Source of the DNA: Vibrio methylphosphonaticus
GTDB lineage: Bacteria; Pseudomonadota; Gammaproteobacteria; Enterobacterales; Vibrionaceae
Length of the DNA: 64,000 bases
Reading direction: 5' to 3'
Assembly (NCBI RefSeq): GCF_023634655.1
Contig: NZ_JAMKMS010000004.1
Location: forward strand, 248,001 to 312,000
In this document: positions 57,119 to 64,000 of the stretch, piece after piece
Numbering within the stretch: the stretch's first letter is position 1
How the letters are laid out: every line of letters begins with the position of its first letter
Notes under the pieces: model-generated
What the model was told of the DNA's origin: nothing
Databases searched by the model: none
The model's input: only the letters and a program-made list of their open reading frames with translations
Made by a program: the position numbers and the translations under genes

Positions 57119-57610
57119 ATGGTAATTATTTCCACCAACTTCGGCGATATTGAAATTGAAGTGAACCTTGAAAAAGCACCTGTGAGTGCGAAAAACTTCC
57201 TTAAATATTGTCAGGAAGGTTTTTATGAAGGCACGATTTTTCATCGCATCATCGATGGTTTCATGATCCAAGGAGGAGGTTTGGATGAGAACATGACAGA
57301 AAAGCCGACTCGTGCCCCTATCGTCAATGAAGCGAATCGTGGTTTAAAAAACACTATCGGTACCATTGCAATGGCAAGAACGGATGCGCCTCATTCAGCA
57401 ACGGCTCAGTTTTTTATTAACCTGGATGACAATGATTTCCTAGATCATACCGCGACCACGAATAATGGGTGGGGGTACGCCGTGTTTGGTAAAGTTACCG
57501 CTGGTATGGAAGTGGTAAATGCCATCGGCAAAGTCACGACCACGTCAAAGCTAGGCCATGATGATGTGCCGAATGATGCGATTGTCATTCAGCGTGTAAC
57601 GGTTCAGTAA
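57119..57610 (+). CDS. Second cytoplasmic cyclophilin (PpiB-like)
   Basis: A 163-residue peptidyl-prolyl isomerase without a signal peptide, with motifs [34 protein letters not shown] and [17 protein letters not shown]. It is a paralogue of the ppiB product at 11449-11943, differing at many positions. Three start codons (GTG 57110, ATG 57113, ATG 57119) are possible; the family start favours the last ([12 protein letters not shown]). Single gene. Confidence 0.92.
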   Translation: MVIISTNFGDIEIEVNLEKAPVSAKNFLKYCQEGFYEGTIFHRIIDGFMIQGGGLDENMTEKPTRAPIVNEANRGLKNTIGTIAMARTDAPHSATAQFFINLDDNDFLDHTATTNNGWGYAVFGKVTAGMEVVNAIGKVTTTSKLGHDDVPNDAIVIQRVTVQ

Positions 57611-58109
57611 AAGCCAACTAGCCACTCATATCGCTGCTTAAATTATATAGTTTCTGTGTTAGATGACCTAAGCGGCGGTTCAACAAGCCTGCAACCTAAA
57701 AGAATGAATTACGCCACTACGCCGTTTTGGTTTTTCTCCCCCGACCTTGTTGAAATGTACTGTCGTTTACTTGTTAGGTTTAACGAGACGGTGTTATGCC
57801 ATCACGATAGACGTTAGGTGTGGGTTGTCGTTAAGTACATCGACACGACATATATGGGCAAGAGGTATAAGCATTTCATGGTCACCACTGCGTATTTTTA
57901 AACACTCCTGTTTATTAGCATTTCTTTGTATATCCACGGCAATGCCTTCTACGGTGTATGTTTTTTTTTGCGTGGTGACTGTTTTGCTGCTGGCGTTTAC
58001 ACAAAAGGCGAGCAGGGTAGCGATAGAGGCATAGCAACTCTAACTGGTCGTAATGAGAACAAGACAGCATAGCAATGACCTCTTAATTTCAAATTTTGCT
58101 AGTTTCTTA
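57611..58109. other. Gap with a likely decayed gene on the minus strand
   Basis: 499 bases without an intact gene. The minus-strand frame at 57794-58039 (listed separately) is the only coding-like signal. A nine-T run at 57963-57971 lies within it. The 95-codon plus frame here is its shadow. Confidence 0.6.
57794..58039 (-). pseudogene. Start-less frame of a small secreted protein
   Basis: The minus strand reads 81 codons to TAA 57794, beginning right after a TAG at 58040-58042 and with no ATG, GTG or TTG in its first 33 codons. It begins SCYASIATLLAFCVNASSKT, which resembles a signal peptide, continues TQKKTYTVEGIAVDIQRN, and ends HICRVDVLNDNPHLTSIVMA. The composition looks coding, and the hydrophobic start followed by a charged body suggests an exported protein that lost its start. 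A run of nine A sits in the frame. Family unknown. Confidence 0.42.
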
Positions 58110-58619
58110 TTAGCAATTTATTGAAGCGTAGTAAAAGTCGGATTCCTTTGCGTAGCGGAAATCAAATTGAAGTGGCGCGGCAGACTGGGTTTCAATTTCA
58201 ATGGAAAACTGAGTGGTTGGCATCACTTCAAACTCAACACGGTACCACTGGGTTTGTTGATACTGCTGAATCAGGGCGGTACTGCTGGCTGAATACTCCT
58301 GCTTAGTATTTCCGGCCACTAGCCGAACTTGGCCCAATATTGGTAATCCAGTGAGTGATGATGCCGCTTCATTTCCTGGTTTTAGCACAATAGTGACAAC
58401 GAGATGTTGTTCGTCGGGCTCGTTGGGAAATACATCAAGATGGAATGAGGCTTGGTCTGTCGCTAAGCCATCAAATTCGGTTTTATGATACCCACAACTG
58501 CGGCTTTTCACGAGGTAATAACCGTCTTGTGGTAACGGTTTGAAGTAGGCGCGTTGGGTCGGGTAGGCGACACAACCAGCAAGAAATATTAAGCAAATTG
58601 TCAGGAAAAACCATCGCAT
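58110..58619 (-). CDS. Putative lipoprotein, 169 residues
   Basis: Signal peptide with lipobox LAGC (Cys at about residue 16). The mature part is beta-rich with one Cys near the middle (SCGYH) and a C-terminal Cys (SINC, last residue), which might form a disulphide. I do not recognise a named family. The ATG at 58619 follows ATAGGAACGATATAATA on the minus strand. Single gene. Confidence 0.75.
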   Translation of the reverse strand: MRWFFLTICLIFLAGCVAYPTQRAYFKPLPQDGYYLVKSRSCGYHKTEFDGLATDQASFHLDVFPNEPDEQHLVVTIVLKPGNEAASSLTGLPILGQVRLVAGNTKQEYSASSTALIQQYQQTQWYRVEFEVMPTTQFSIEIETQSAAPLQFDFRYAKESDFYYASINC

Positions 58620-59038
58620 TATTATATCGTTCCTATAGGTATCGTCCGTCGTCGAAAGTGTCAGTATGCCGCAGGAACGAAGGAATAAATAGGTGTACTG
58701 ACAAAGCCTTACTCGGTTTATGACAGACTATGACGAAACGTTAGGGGCGCTGCCATTGCCGGACTAAATAGATCAAGAATCGGAGACATAGTGTTGGATT
58801 CGGCAATGTGATTGCATTGAGTAAGGGGTATTAAAGCGCTTAAAAATGGAAGCGCTATATTAGTTATTCTTTTCTTAGCTATTCTTTTCGAGCATGTTTT
58901 ATCACCTAGGACCTAGGACCTAGGACCTAGGACCACCAACCCAACACCACGCATCGAAACTGTGCTTGAAAATATCGACAGCTTCGATGCGTGGGCGGAT
59001 TCTAGAGGCGAATGAATATTAATGACATGCCCAGTATG
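58620..59038. other. Gap with a short tandem array
   Basis: No gene is seen. It holds the 7-base array at 58905-58934 and, from about 58863, the partial duplication TTATTCTTTTCTTAGCTATTC. The minus-strand PfpI gene ends at 59039. Confidence 0.6.
58905..58934. repeat. CCTAGGA tandem array, 4.3 copies
   Basis: Perfect seven-base repeats, each containing the palindrome CCTAGG. Confidence 0.93.
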
Positions 59039-59713
59039 CTAGTTAGCGAGTGCCGCCACTAAGGCTTTGCCAACCGCATGCGCGCTGGTTGGGTTTTGAC
59101 CAGTAATCACTCGCTCGTCGGTCAGCACGAGTTCTTGCCAGGGCTGCACTTTATTGAAACGTGCTGCGTTACGCGCTAGTGCTTCTTCAAGCAAAAATGG
59201 AATACTATCGATAGTACCAAAATCCACTTCTTCTTCACGCGTAAAGCCGGTGACAGATTTTGATGCGAGCAGTTTCTCACCATTGCTCAATGTAATCGGT
59301 AACAACGCTGCTGGACCATGACAGACGGCGGCAATAACCCCACCATCTTCGTAGTGTGTTGCCGCCAAACGAGCAAAGTCTTCATTACTAGCCAGATCAG
59401 AGAGCAAGCCAAATCCGCCGGGATAGAAAATCGCATCATAGTCTGCGATATTGATTTGATTGACAGGTATGGTGTTATTAATACGGTTTTGAAGGTCGTC
59501 ACTGCTTAGCAACGCCGTGTTCACATCATCACCCTCCATTTCAGTTCCATAAAGTGGTGCTTTGCCACCATGAATGGATGCAATATCGTATTCAAATCCT
59601 GCTTCGAGCATGGCATGTAGGGCATGCGTCAACTCTGGGGCAAATGTGCCATTTGCATCTTGAGTCTCACCTAATGTGGCGTGGTTAGTGACTGGTATCA
59701 GTACTTTCTTCAT
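59039..59713 (-). CDS. DJ-1/PfpI family protein
   Basis: A 224-residue protein of the class I glutamine amidotransferase-like / HchA branch. The nucleophile elbow AVCHGPAALL holds the conserved Cys, and FYPGGFGLLSDL precedes it. Such proteins act as chaperones or in protection against reactive aldehydes. The N-terminus MKKVLIPVTNHATLGETQDA suggests the longer, HchA-like subgroup. AAGGGACAG precedes ATG 59713. It is divergent from a LysR gene, with 157 bases between the starts; the LysR protein probably controls it. Confidence 0.88.
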   Translation of the reverse strand: MKKVLIPVTNHATLGETQDANGTFAPELTHALHAMLEAGFEYDIASIHGGKAPLYGTEMEGDDVNTALLSSDDLQNRINNTIPVNQINIADYDAIFYPGGFGLLSDLASNEDFARLAATHYEDGGVIAAVCHGPAALLPITLSNGEKLLASKSVTGFTREEEVDFGTIDSIPFLLEEALARNAARFNKVQPWQELVLTDERVITGQNPTSAHAVGKALVAALAN

Positions 59714-59870
59714 TTTCTGTCCCTTTTGATATTGTTATGTGCTTTTGCTGATGTATGAAGTGTAGTTGTAAGTCGTGGTGAAGATAATATCGATTAATGA
59801 CAAAATATTATTGCTAAATAGCAATAATAAAGACAAAGTGCCAATTGAACTGGGTCGTGGAGAAAACGAA

Positions 59871-60770
59871 GTGGATAGTTTTGAAGGGATTAACGAGTTT
59901 GTTGCGGTAGCTGAAAGCCAAGGTTTTTCTGCTGCGGCAAAACAGTTAGGGTGTAGTACTAGCCACGTAAGTCGACAAATTTCAAGGTTAGAGGGGCGTT
60001 TAGGCACGGCTTTATTTGCCCGTTCTACTCGGCTTGTTAGCTTAACGCAAGCTGGTCAAGCGTATTATCAGCACTGTAAGGATCTCGTTGTTGGGCTGCA
60101 GCAAGCAAACGAACAGATCAGCTCTCAACAAATTCAACTTACCGGTACGTTACGCGTGAGTGCCGCTGGTGGTTTTGCCGAACAGTATGTGGCACCAGCA
60201 TTGATGGAGTTTGCGAAACAGTATCCAGACCTAACCATTGATATGGATTTTAACAGTCGAATGGTTAACTTCATTGAAGATGGTATTGATTTTGCGATTC
60301 GATACGGCAAGTTATCTGACTCTGGGTTAGTCGCGAGAAAGCTTATTGACCGTCCTATGGCAGCAGTCGCGAGCCCAAGTTACCTAGCGAAATATGGGAC
60401 ACCACTGCACCCAAATCAACTCAAACACCATAGCTGTATTATTTCCAATAATGACCATTGGGCATTTGATCACCAAGAAGAAGTCATCGAACGTATTCGG
60501 GTACAGGGAAGATGGAAAAGTAATAATGCTGAAGCGGTGGTTAAGGCATGTGAGCAAGGTCTTGGCATTGCTTATATGCCAATGAGTACCTTTGAACATT
60601 CGATTGCGCGAGATCTTCTCGTTCCTATATTACAGCCGTACTGGGGTAAGGGCCTTAGTAGTTGGATTGTGTATCAGAACCGACGCTTTTTGCCAATGCG
60701 TGCTCGTCTCGCCATTGATTATTTGCTGGAACATTTTGCCGAGTGGCAAAAACACCCCTCGTCGAGTTAG
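59871..60770 (+). CDS. LysR-family transcriptional regulator
   Basis: A 299-residue regulator: winged helix at residues 1-60 (FEGINEFVAVAESQGFSAAA and STSHVSRQISRLEGRLG), effector domain 88-295. It resembles the DsdC/CrgA-like group (RVSAAGGFAEQYVAP). The open frame starts at 59775, but GTG 59871 is preceded by GGAG eight bases upstream and starts the family N-terminus, so the longer 32-residue extension is rejected. Divergent from the PfpI gene. A hairpin follows at 60773-60795. Confidence 0.92.
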   Translation: MDSFEGINEFVAVAESQGFSAAAKQLGCSTSHVSRQISRLEGRLGTALFARSTRLVSLTQAGQAYYQHCKDLVVGLQQANEQISSQQIQLTGTLRVSAAGGFAEQYVAPALMEFAKQYPDLTIDMDFNSRMVNFIEDGIDFAIRYGKLSDSGLVARKLIDRPMAAVASPSYLAKYGTPLHPNQLKHHSCIISNNDHWAFDHQEEVIERIRVQGRWKSNNAEAVVKACEQGLGIAYMPMSTFEHSIARDLLVPILQPYWGKGLSSWIVYQNRRFLPMRARLAIDYLLEHFAEWQKHPSSS

Positions 60771-60772
60771 CA

Positions 60773-60795
60773 GTATAACGAGAAGGGCGTTATAC
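60773..60795. terminator. Hairpin after the LysR gene
   Basis: GTATAACG, loop AGAAGGG, CGTTATAC: eight-base perfect stem right after the stop. No T run, so only a possible terminator. Confidence 0.45.
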
Positions 60796-60870
60796 AAGTT
60801 GAGCAATCAACAGACGTAGAGCGCCATAAGAATATCAAGTCGCGCGCTAGAACGTGTGCCGGATGATGAA

Positions 60871-61116
60871 TCAGTTCGAGACCGATACAACCACACGTTC
60901 ATCATTATCAATGATATCCATGATGACGCCACTTGAATCCGGGTCTAATGCTGTGGTTAACATTGATTCCAATTCGCGAGTGTTGTTATCAAAACGGATG
61001 ACGAAGTCGTATGGAAGTAACGATACCAATGAATGGGCGATGCAAAGTGGGAAACGGATTGATTCTTGAGCGCTGGTGTGGGTAATGTCGATAGTTTCAA
61101 TTGTGAGGATACGCAT
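60871..61116 (-). CDS. Small hypothetical protein, 81 residues
   Basis: A short acidic protein rich in Asp, Ile and Val, without signal or membrane segment. It opens MRILTIETIDITH and ends SGVIMDIIDNDERVVVSVSN. I do not recognise a family. Composition and convergence with the LysR gene favour a real gene; the ribosome site (AATAAAG) is weak. Confidence 0.55.
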   Translation of the reverse strand: MRILTIETIDITHTSAQESIRFPLCIAHSLVSLLPYDFVIRFDNNTRELESMLTTALDPDSSGVIMDIIDNDERVVVSVSN

Positions 61117-61275
61117 AACTTTATTATGAGTGTAGTTGTTTATTGTTGGCTCTATGCTAGGGCATTAGAGTGTCATTCACTATAGGCTAGCGACTATATT
61201 CTTGTGAAGCATGCTCGTTTATTTAATGCAACCATATGTATATAAATAGAAGTGTCAATGCTATTCCATCCCTTG

Positions 61276-61722
61276 TTATAAATTGGACTGAAATGTACTT
61301 TGTAAAACAACATGATCACCGTTTTTTTCCACTTCTATCCAGTTTTGTTTAACGTATAGATTCGGAATGTGGGTATAAACCAATAGCTCGGCTTCATTGA
61401 GTGAATAGACATAAGACTCAGCATGACGGATCAATTGGCTAGCGATTCCTTGGTGACGAGCATTCGGCGCAACAAATAACGCGTTAATCCAAATTGCTTG
61501 TGAGTGAGTGGTTGGTGATAAGAAGCGTGTAAATATCAGTCCTCCCATCAGCGTGCTGCGGTCTAGCGCAAGAATGGGAGGCGGGATAATAAGGCCATCT
61601 TTGCTCGCAGATGGGGGTTCAATATCTTGCCACTCCTCTTTTAACCATTGGTAAAAAAGCGCGAGATACTGCTCATGATGAGGTGTGGCTTTAACAACGT
61701 TCAATGGGCACCTGTGACTCAC
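61276..61722 (-). CDS. GNAT family N-acetyltransferase
   Basis: A 148-residue acetyltransferase. The acetyl-CoA pyrophosphate loop is in INALFVAPNARHQGIASQLI (the R-x-x-G-x-A signature), and the C-terminal strand-turn is LLVYTHIPNLYVKQNW, as in small GNAT proteins. The substrate is unknown. It follows a VOC-family gene by 42 bases in the same direction, so the two could be one transcript. Confidence 0.88.
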   Translation of the reverse strand: MSHRCPLNVVKATPHHEQYLALFYQWLKEEWQDIEPPSASKDGLIIPPPILALDRSTLMGGLIFTRFLSPTTHSQAIWINALFVAPNARHQGIASQLIRHAESYVYSLNEAELLVYTHIPNLYVKQNWIEVEKNGDHVVLQSTFQSNL

Positions 61723-61764
61723 TACTATTGCGCGAACTGTCGAAAAAACAACGCCTTAGAAAAG

Positions 61765-62184
61765 TTAGGTTTCAGCAACTAACTGGGTATTACTTTCACA
61801 AAATCGAATGAGATAGCCGTTGGGATCTTGTACCACAAATTGTTTTTGTGTCACGGTTTCGGTGTCACAAAGGTAGCCGGCACGTTCGATAGGAAGGTAA
61901 ATACTAGTGGGCGCGTGTTGTTTGATATGAGCGTAGAAGGCATCAATGTTGTCAGTGTCCCACTGTAAGTTAACGCCACGCCCCAGTGGATACTCAAGAG
62001 CACCAGTGATCCAGCGTCGTCCATCCCCATTCAGTCCCTCTAACATGAGGTCGACACCGTGACGAGTTAGGAAGACAAATGCCTCACTAGGGCGTTGATA
62101 TTTAACACGAAAACCAAGTACATCTACGTAAAAGTCGATGCTTCGCTGAATATCAAAGCAGTACAGCTCGGGAACAACCCTCAT
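61765..62184 (-). CDS. Glyoxalase/bleomycin-resistance (VOC) family protein
   Basis: A 139-residue single VOC domain. RVVPELYCFDIQRSIDFYVD starts it, with VLGFRVKYQRP and FVVQDPNGYLIRFCE as the two half-motifs. The closing Glu is a usual metal ligand. Proteins of this type may bind or inactivate bleomycin-like drugs or act as dioxygenases; the substrate here is open. Upstream of the GNAT gene in the same direction. Confidence 0.88.
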   Translation of the reverse strand: MRVVPELYCFDIQRSIDFYVDVLGFRVKYQRPSEAFVFLTRHGVDLMLEGLNGDGRRWITGALEYPLGRGVNLQWDTDNIDAFYAHIKQHAPTSIYLPIERAGYLCDTETVTQKQFVVQDPNGYLIRFCESNTQLVAET

Positions 62185-62527
62185 ATATTCACCCTAAGTC
62201 GTTAATAATATGAAATTTATGTTATGCGATGTTGCAAAGTAATGCTGTGAGGTGGGTGATACTTAAGCGGGATTGTTATCTTCGATGCAATGATAGATTT
62301 TAAATATATGGCGTGTGTCTCACTTTATCCTAGGTAATAGAGGTAATAGAGGTAATAGAGGTAATAAAGGTAATAAAGGTAATAAAGGTAATAGGGGGAA
62401 TACGCTTGTTCGACGTTGAAGACATTGAAACGCGATCTGTCCTGTCATCAGGCGCGGCGAAAGTATCGCCGCCATGTTTTGTTCATTCATTCGCAGTGAA
62501 ACGGGAGACAGTAATTGCAGTTTAACC
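62185..62527. other. Gap with a nine-base tandem array
   Basis: No accepted gene. It holds the AGGTAATAG array and an inverted pair (GGCGGCGA/TTCGCCGC, about 62453-62475). A minus-strand frame from 62559 reads through the array as repeated Leu-Leu-Pro and was not accepted. Confidence 0.6.
62332..62394. repeat. AGGTAATAR tandem array, seven copies
   Basis: Seven nine-base copies, the first three AGGTAATAG, the next three AGGTAATAA, the last AGGTAATAG followed by GGGG. Confidence 0.95.
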
Positions 62528-63184
62528 TTAAGGTTGGTTGATAGGCTCTCCGGCTTCATCCTCTTCTACTATTTCGGTTTCTTCTAGCGCTTGTGCTAGC
62601 CACTGTTTTATTGCTGGGCTGTTTAGAACGGTTTTCTGATATTGCGTTGCTGCCTTTGATAATGGAATTTGATAGGTAGCAAAGCGGAGCGCAATGGGCG
62701 CAAACATAGCGTCGGCAATAGACCATTCGCCAAACAGCCACTGATTAGGATATTGACTCATTTGCTGACCCCAAATTTGTTCAATTCGTGCGATGTCTTT
62801 ACGAGCCTCTTCGGACAGGGATACTTTACGAGAGGCGCGGCAGTTCATTGGCATTTCGTTGCGAATGGCCATAAAGCCTGAATGCATTTCATTGGCGATA
62901 GCTCTAGCGGTTGCGCGTTGTTGGCGATCTTTGGGCCAGCAGAAATGATTTAAGTACGCCTCGTTAATGTATTCCAAGATAGCGAGTGAATCCCAAACCG
63001 TCGTCTCTCCATCGATAAGCAAGGGAACTTTGGCCGTTGGACTCACCGGTTGTAGAGTTTGGTAAAACGAATCGCTAAATAGCGATAGTTTGATAATATC
63101 TGGGTTAAGGTCATGTTGAGCAAAAATAAGCCATGCTCTTAAAGACCAGCTCGAGTAGTTTTGGTTGCCGATATATAACTGCAT
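62528..63184 (-). CDS. Glutathione S-transferase family protein
   Basis: A 218-residue GST. The thioredoxin-like N-domain starts IGNQNYSSWSLRAW, with the glutathione-binding PTAKVPLLI and DSLAILEYI; the helical C-domain spans 85-205 (FGEWSIADAMFAPIALRF). This fits the YfcF/zeta-like group. The acidic end (EETEIVEEDEAGEPINQP) is an unusual short tail. AAGGAGGTGAACA before ATG 63184 is a strong ribosome site. Confidence 0.92.
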   Translation of the reverse strand: MQLYIGNQNYSSWSLRAWLIFAQHDLNPDIIKLSLFSDSFYQTLQPVSPTAKVPLLIDGETTVWDSLAILEYINEAYLNHFCWPKDRQQRATARAIANEMHSGFMAIRNEMPMNCRASRKVSLSEEARKDIARIEQIWGQQMSQYPNQWLFGEWSIADAMFAPIALRFATYQIPLSKAATQYQKTVLNSPAIKQWLAQALEETEIVEEDEAGEPINQP

Positions 63185-63351
63185 TGTTCACCTCCTTGTT
63201 CTTGGTTGTCATTAACCTTAAAGGATTGTTTTTAGTATAACTAACGGATAGTTTTGATGTTAGCCATCAATAAAAACGATGGGTAATACCGAAACAGGTA
63301 TTGATAAATAGATCGCACACCGATGATGAGTGTTCAAGGAAGAAAAGCGTT

Positions 63352-64000
63352 ATGGATATAGAGGCACTGCGAAGTTTTTTAGCCTACGTTGAAACGGGAA
63401 GCTTTACCCGCGCAGCGCGGCAAATTAATCGCACTCAATCGGCATTCAGTGCTCAGATGAAAAAGTTGGAAGTTGAACTTGGGTCTGCACTGTTTGTAAA
63501 AGAGGGGCGGAATTTAAGTTTAAGTGAAGCGGGTCTGCAGCTCAGTGTTCATGCAACACAATTAATCTCACTGCATGATAGCGCGGTGAGTCAACTGCAG
63601 GGTTATCAAAATAAACGTTCTCTAAAGCTAGGCTGCCCTGAAGATTATAATCATTCAGTATTACCAAAGGTGGTCAAGCGGCTGCAACGCTTAGCACCGA
63701 TGTGTTCGATTCAGATCTTTAATGAACCAAGCATCACACTGCGACGTTGGTTGGACGAGGGTAAAATTGATGCGGCCATTATCACGCGCTCGCCTGATAG
63801 TGAAGAAGGGTACTGGCTGACCTCTGATCAGGGCGTATGGATTGCCTCGCCATCTTTTGTCGAAAACAACAATCAGCCGCTTCCTTTGGTGTTATTTCAA
63901 GCGGATTGTAAATATCATGCAGCCGCGATTGATGGCTTAACGAAACAAGGACGAGAGTTTCAACTTTTGGCTTGTTGTAATTCCGCTTCGGCGCAAAATG
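63352..64000 (+). CDS. LysR-family regulator (3' end outside window)
   Basis: 216 residues are visible: winged helix at 1-60 (MDIEALRSFLAYVETGSFTR and RTQSAFSAQMKKLE), then the effector domain starting LGCPEDYNHSVLPKVV. The gene is cut by the window edge. It is divergent from the GST gene (167 bases between the starts). CAAGGAAGAAAAGCGTT precedes the ATG. Confidence 0.9.
   Translation, partial: MDIEALRSFLAYVETGSFTRAARQINRTQSAFSAQMKKLEVELGSALFVKEGRNLSLSEAGLQLSVHATQLISLHDSAVSQLQGYQNKRSLKLGCPEDYNHSVLPKVVKRLQRLAPMCSIQIFNEPSITLRRWLDEGKIDAAIITRSPDSEEGYWLTSDQGVWIASPSFVENNNQPLPLVLFQADCKYHAAAIDGLTKQGREFQLLACCNSASAQN

Noticed and set aside
57747..58034. 95-codon plus-strand frame
   Set aside because: Composition is poor and the opposite strand looks more coding-like.
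62320..62559. 79-codon minus-strand frame ending in Leu-Leu-Pro repeats
   Set aside because: It overlaps the end of the GST gene and reads through the nine-base array; no suitable ribosome site.
1..64000. Insertion sequences, prophage or integron parts
   Set aside because: No transposase, integrase, phage or attC-like sequence was recognised.

Overview
The window reads as a segment of a Vibrio (Vibrionaceae) main chromosome. Support comes from the block response regulator varA/uvrY - uvrC - pgsA - tRNA(Cys, Gly, Leu, Gly), the norspermidine genes (fused diaminobutyrate aminotransferase/decarboxylase, carboxynorspermidine synthase, nspC), a syp-type exopolysaccharide cluster, torECA, and many small Vibrio-type proteins. 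No insertion sequence, prophage, integron or CRISPR array was seen.

Layout. 1-5.1 kb: left end of a syp-like polysaccharide locus on the minus strand (sypA, B, C, D, then a sigma-54 activator cut by the window edge), with a clear sigma-54 promoter before sypA. 5.2-14.2 kb: housekeeping (YgiQ radical SAM protein, small proteins, ychJ, an EAL-HDOD protein, lpxH, ppiB, divergent cysS, tdk). 14.3-24.4 kb: an accessory carbohydrate-uptake island: a relic gene with two stops, an AT-rich GntR regulator, repeat-rich non-coding DNA, a sodium:solute symporter, a KdgM-type porin and a complete LplABC-like ABC importer with its own ATPase. 24.5-31.5 kb: SDR protein, LysR regulator with divergent PACE-type efflux gene, a lipoprotein, focA, a small ORF and an orphan FetB permease. 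31.9-35.8 kb: torECA anaerobic TMAO respiration. 35.9-45.8 kb: GH36 alpha-galactosidase, a Fur-box-controlled metal exporter divergent from a manganese-dependent pyrophosphatase, PAP2 phosphatase, an EF-P paralogue operon, a nucleotidyltransferase and polB. 46.2-50.1 kb: varA, uvrC, pgsA and four tRNAs. 50.3-56.9 kb: riboflavin synthase and the norspermidine operon behind a 528-base structured leader. 57-64 kb: a second cyclophilin, a decayed secreted-protein gene, a lipoprotein, DJ-1/PfpI and LysR pair, GNAT, VOC, GST and a LysR gene leaving the window.

Functional groups. SypA-D form the regulatory and export part of a biofilm polysaccharide machine driven by sigma-54. The 14.8-24.4 kb island looks like a porin-to-cytoplasm route for acidic or plant/algal oligosaccharides, but has no lyase or hydrolase beside it. 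torECA, focA and varA are anaerobic or global-control functions.

A recurring oddity is the number of locus-specific short tandem repeats (7-19 base units) in intergenic DNA, often right at a stop codon. The most unusual single signals are a 15-base perfect inverted repeat holding two consensus DnaA boxes (30479-30513), the structured leader of the norspermidine operon, and the syp locus that passes straight from sypD to the activator without sypE or sypF. All calls come from reading the sequence; no database search was run.
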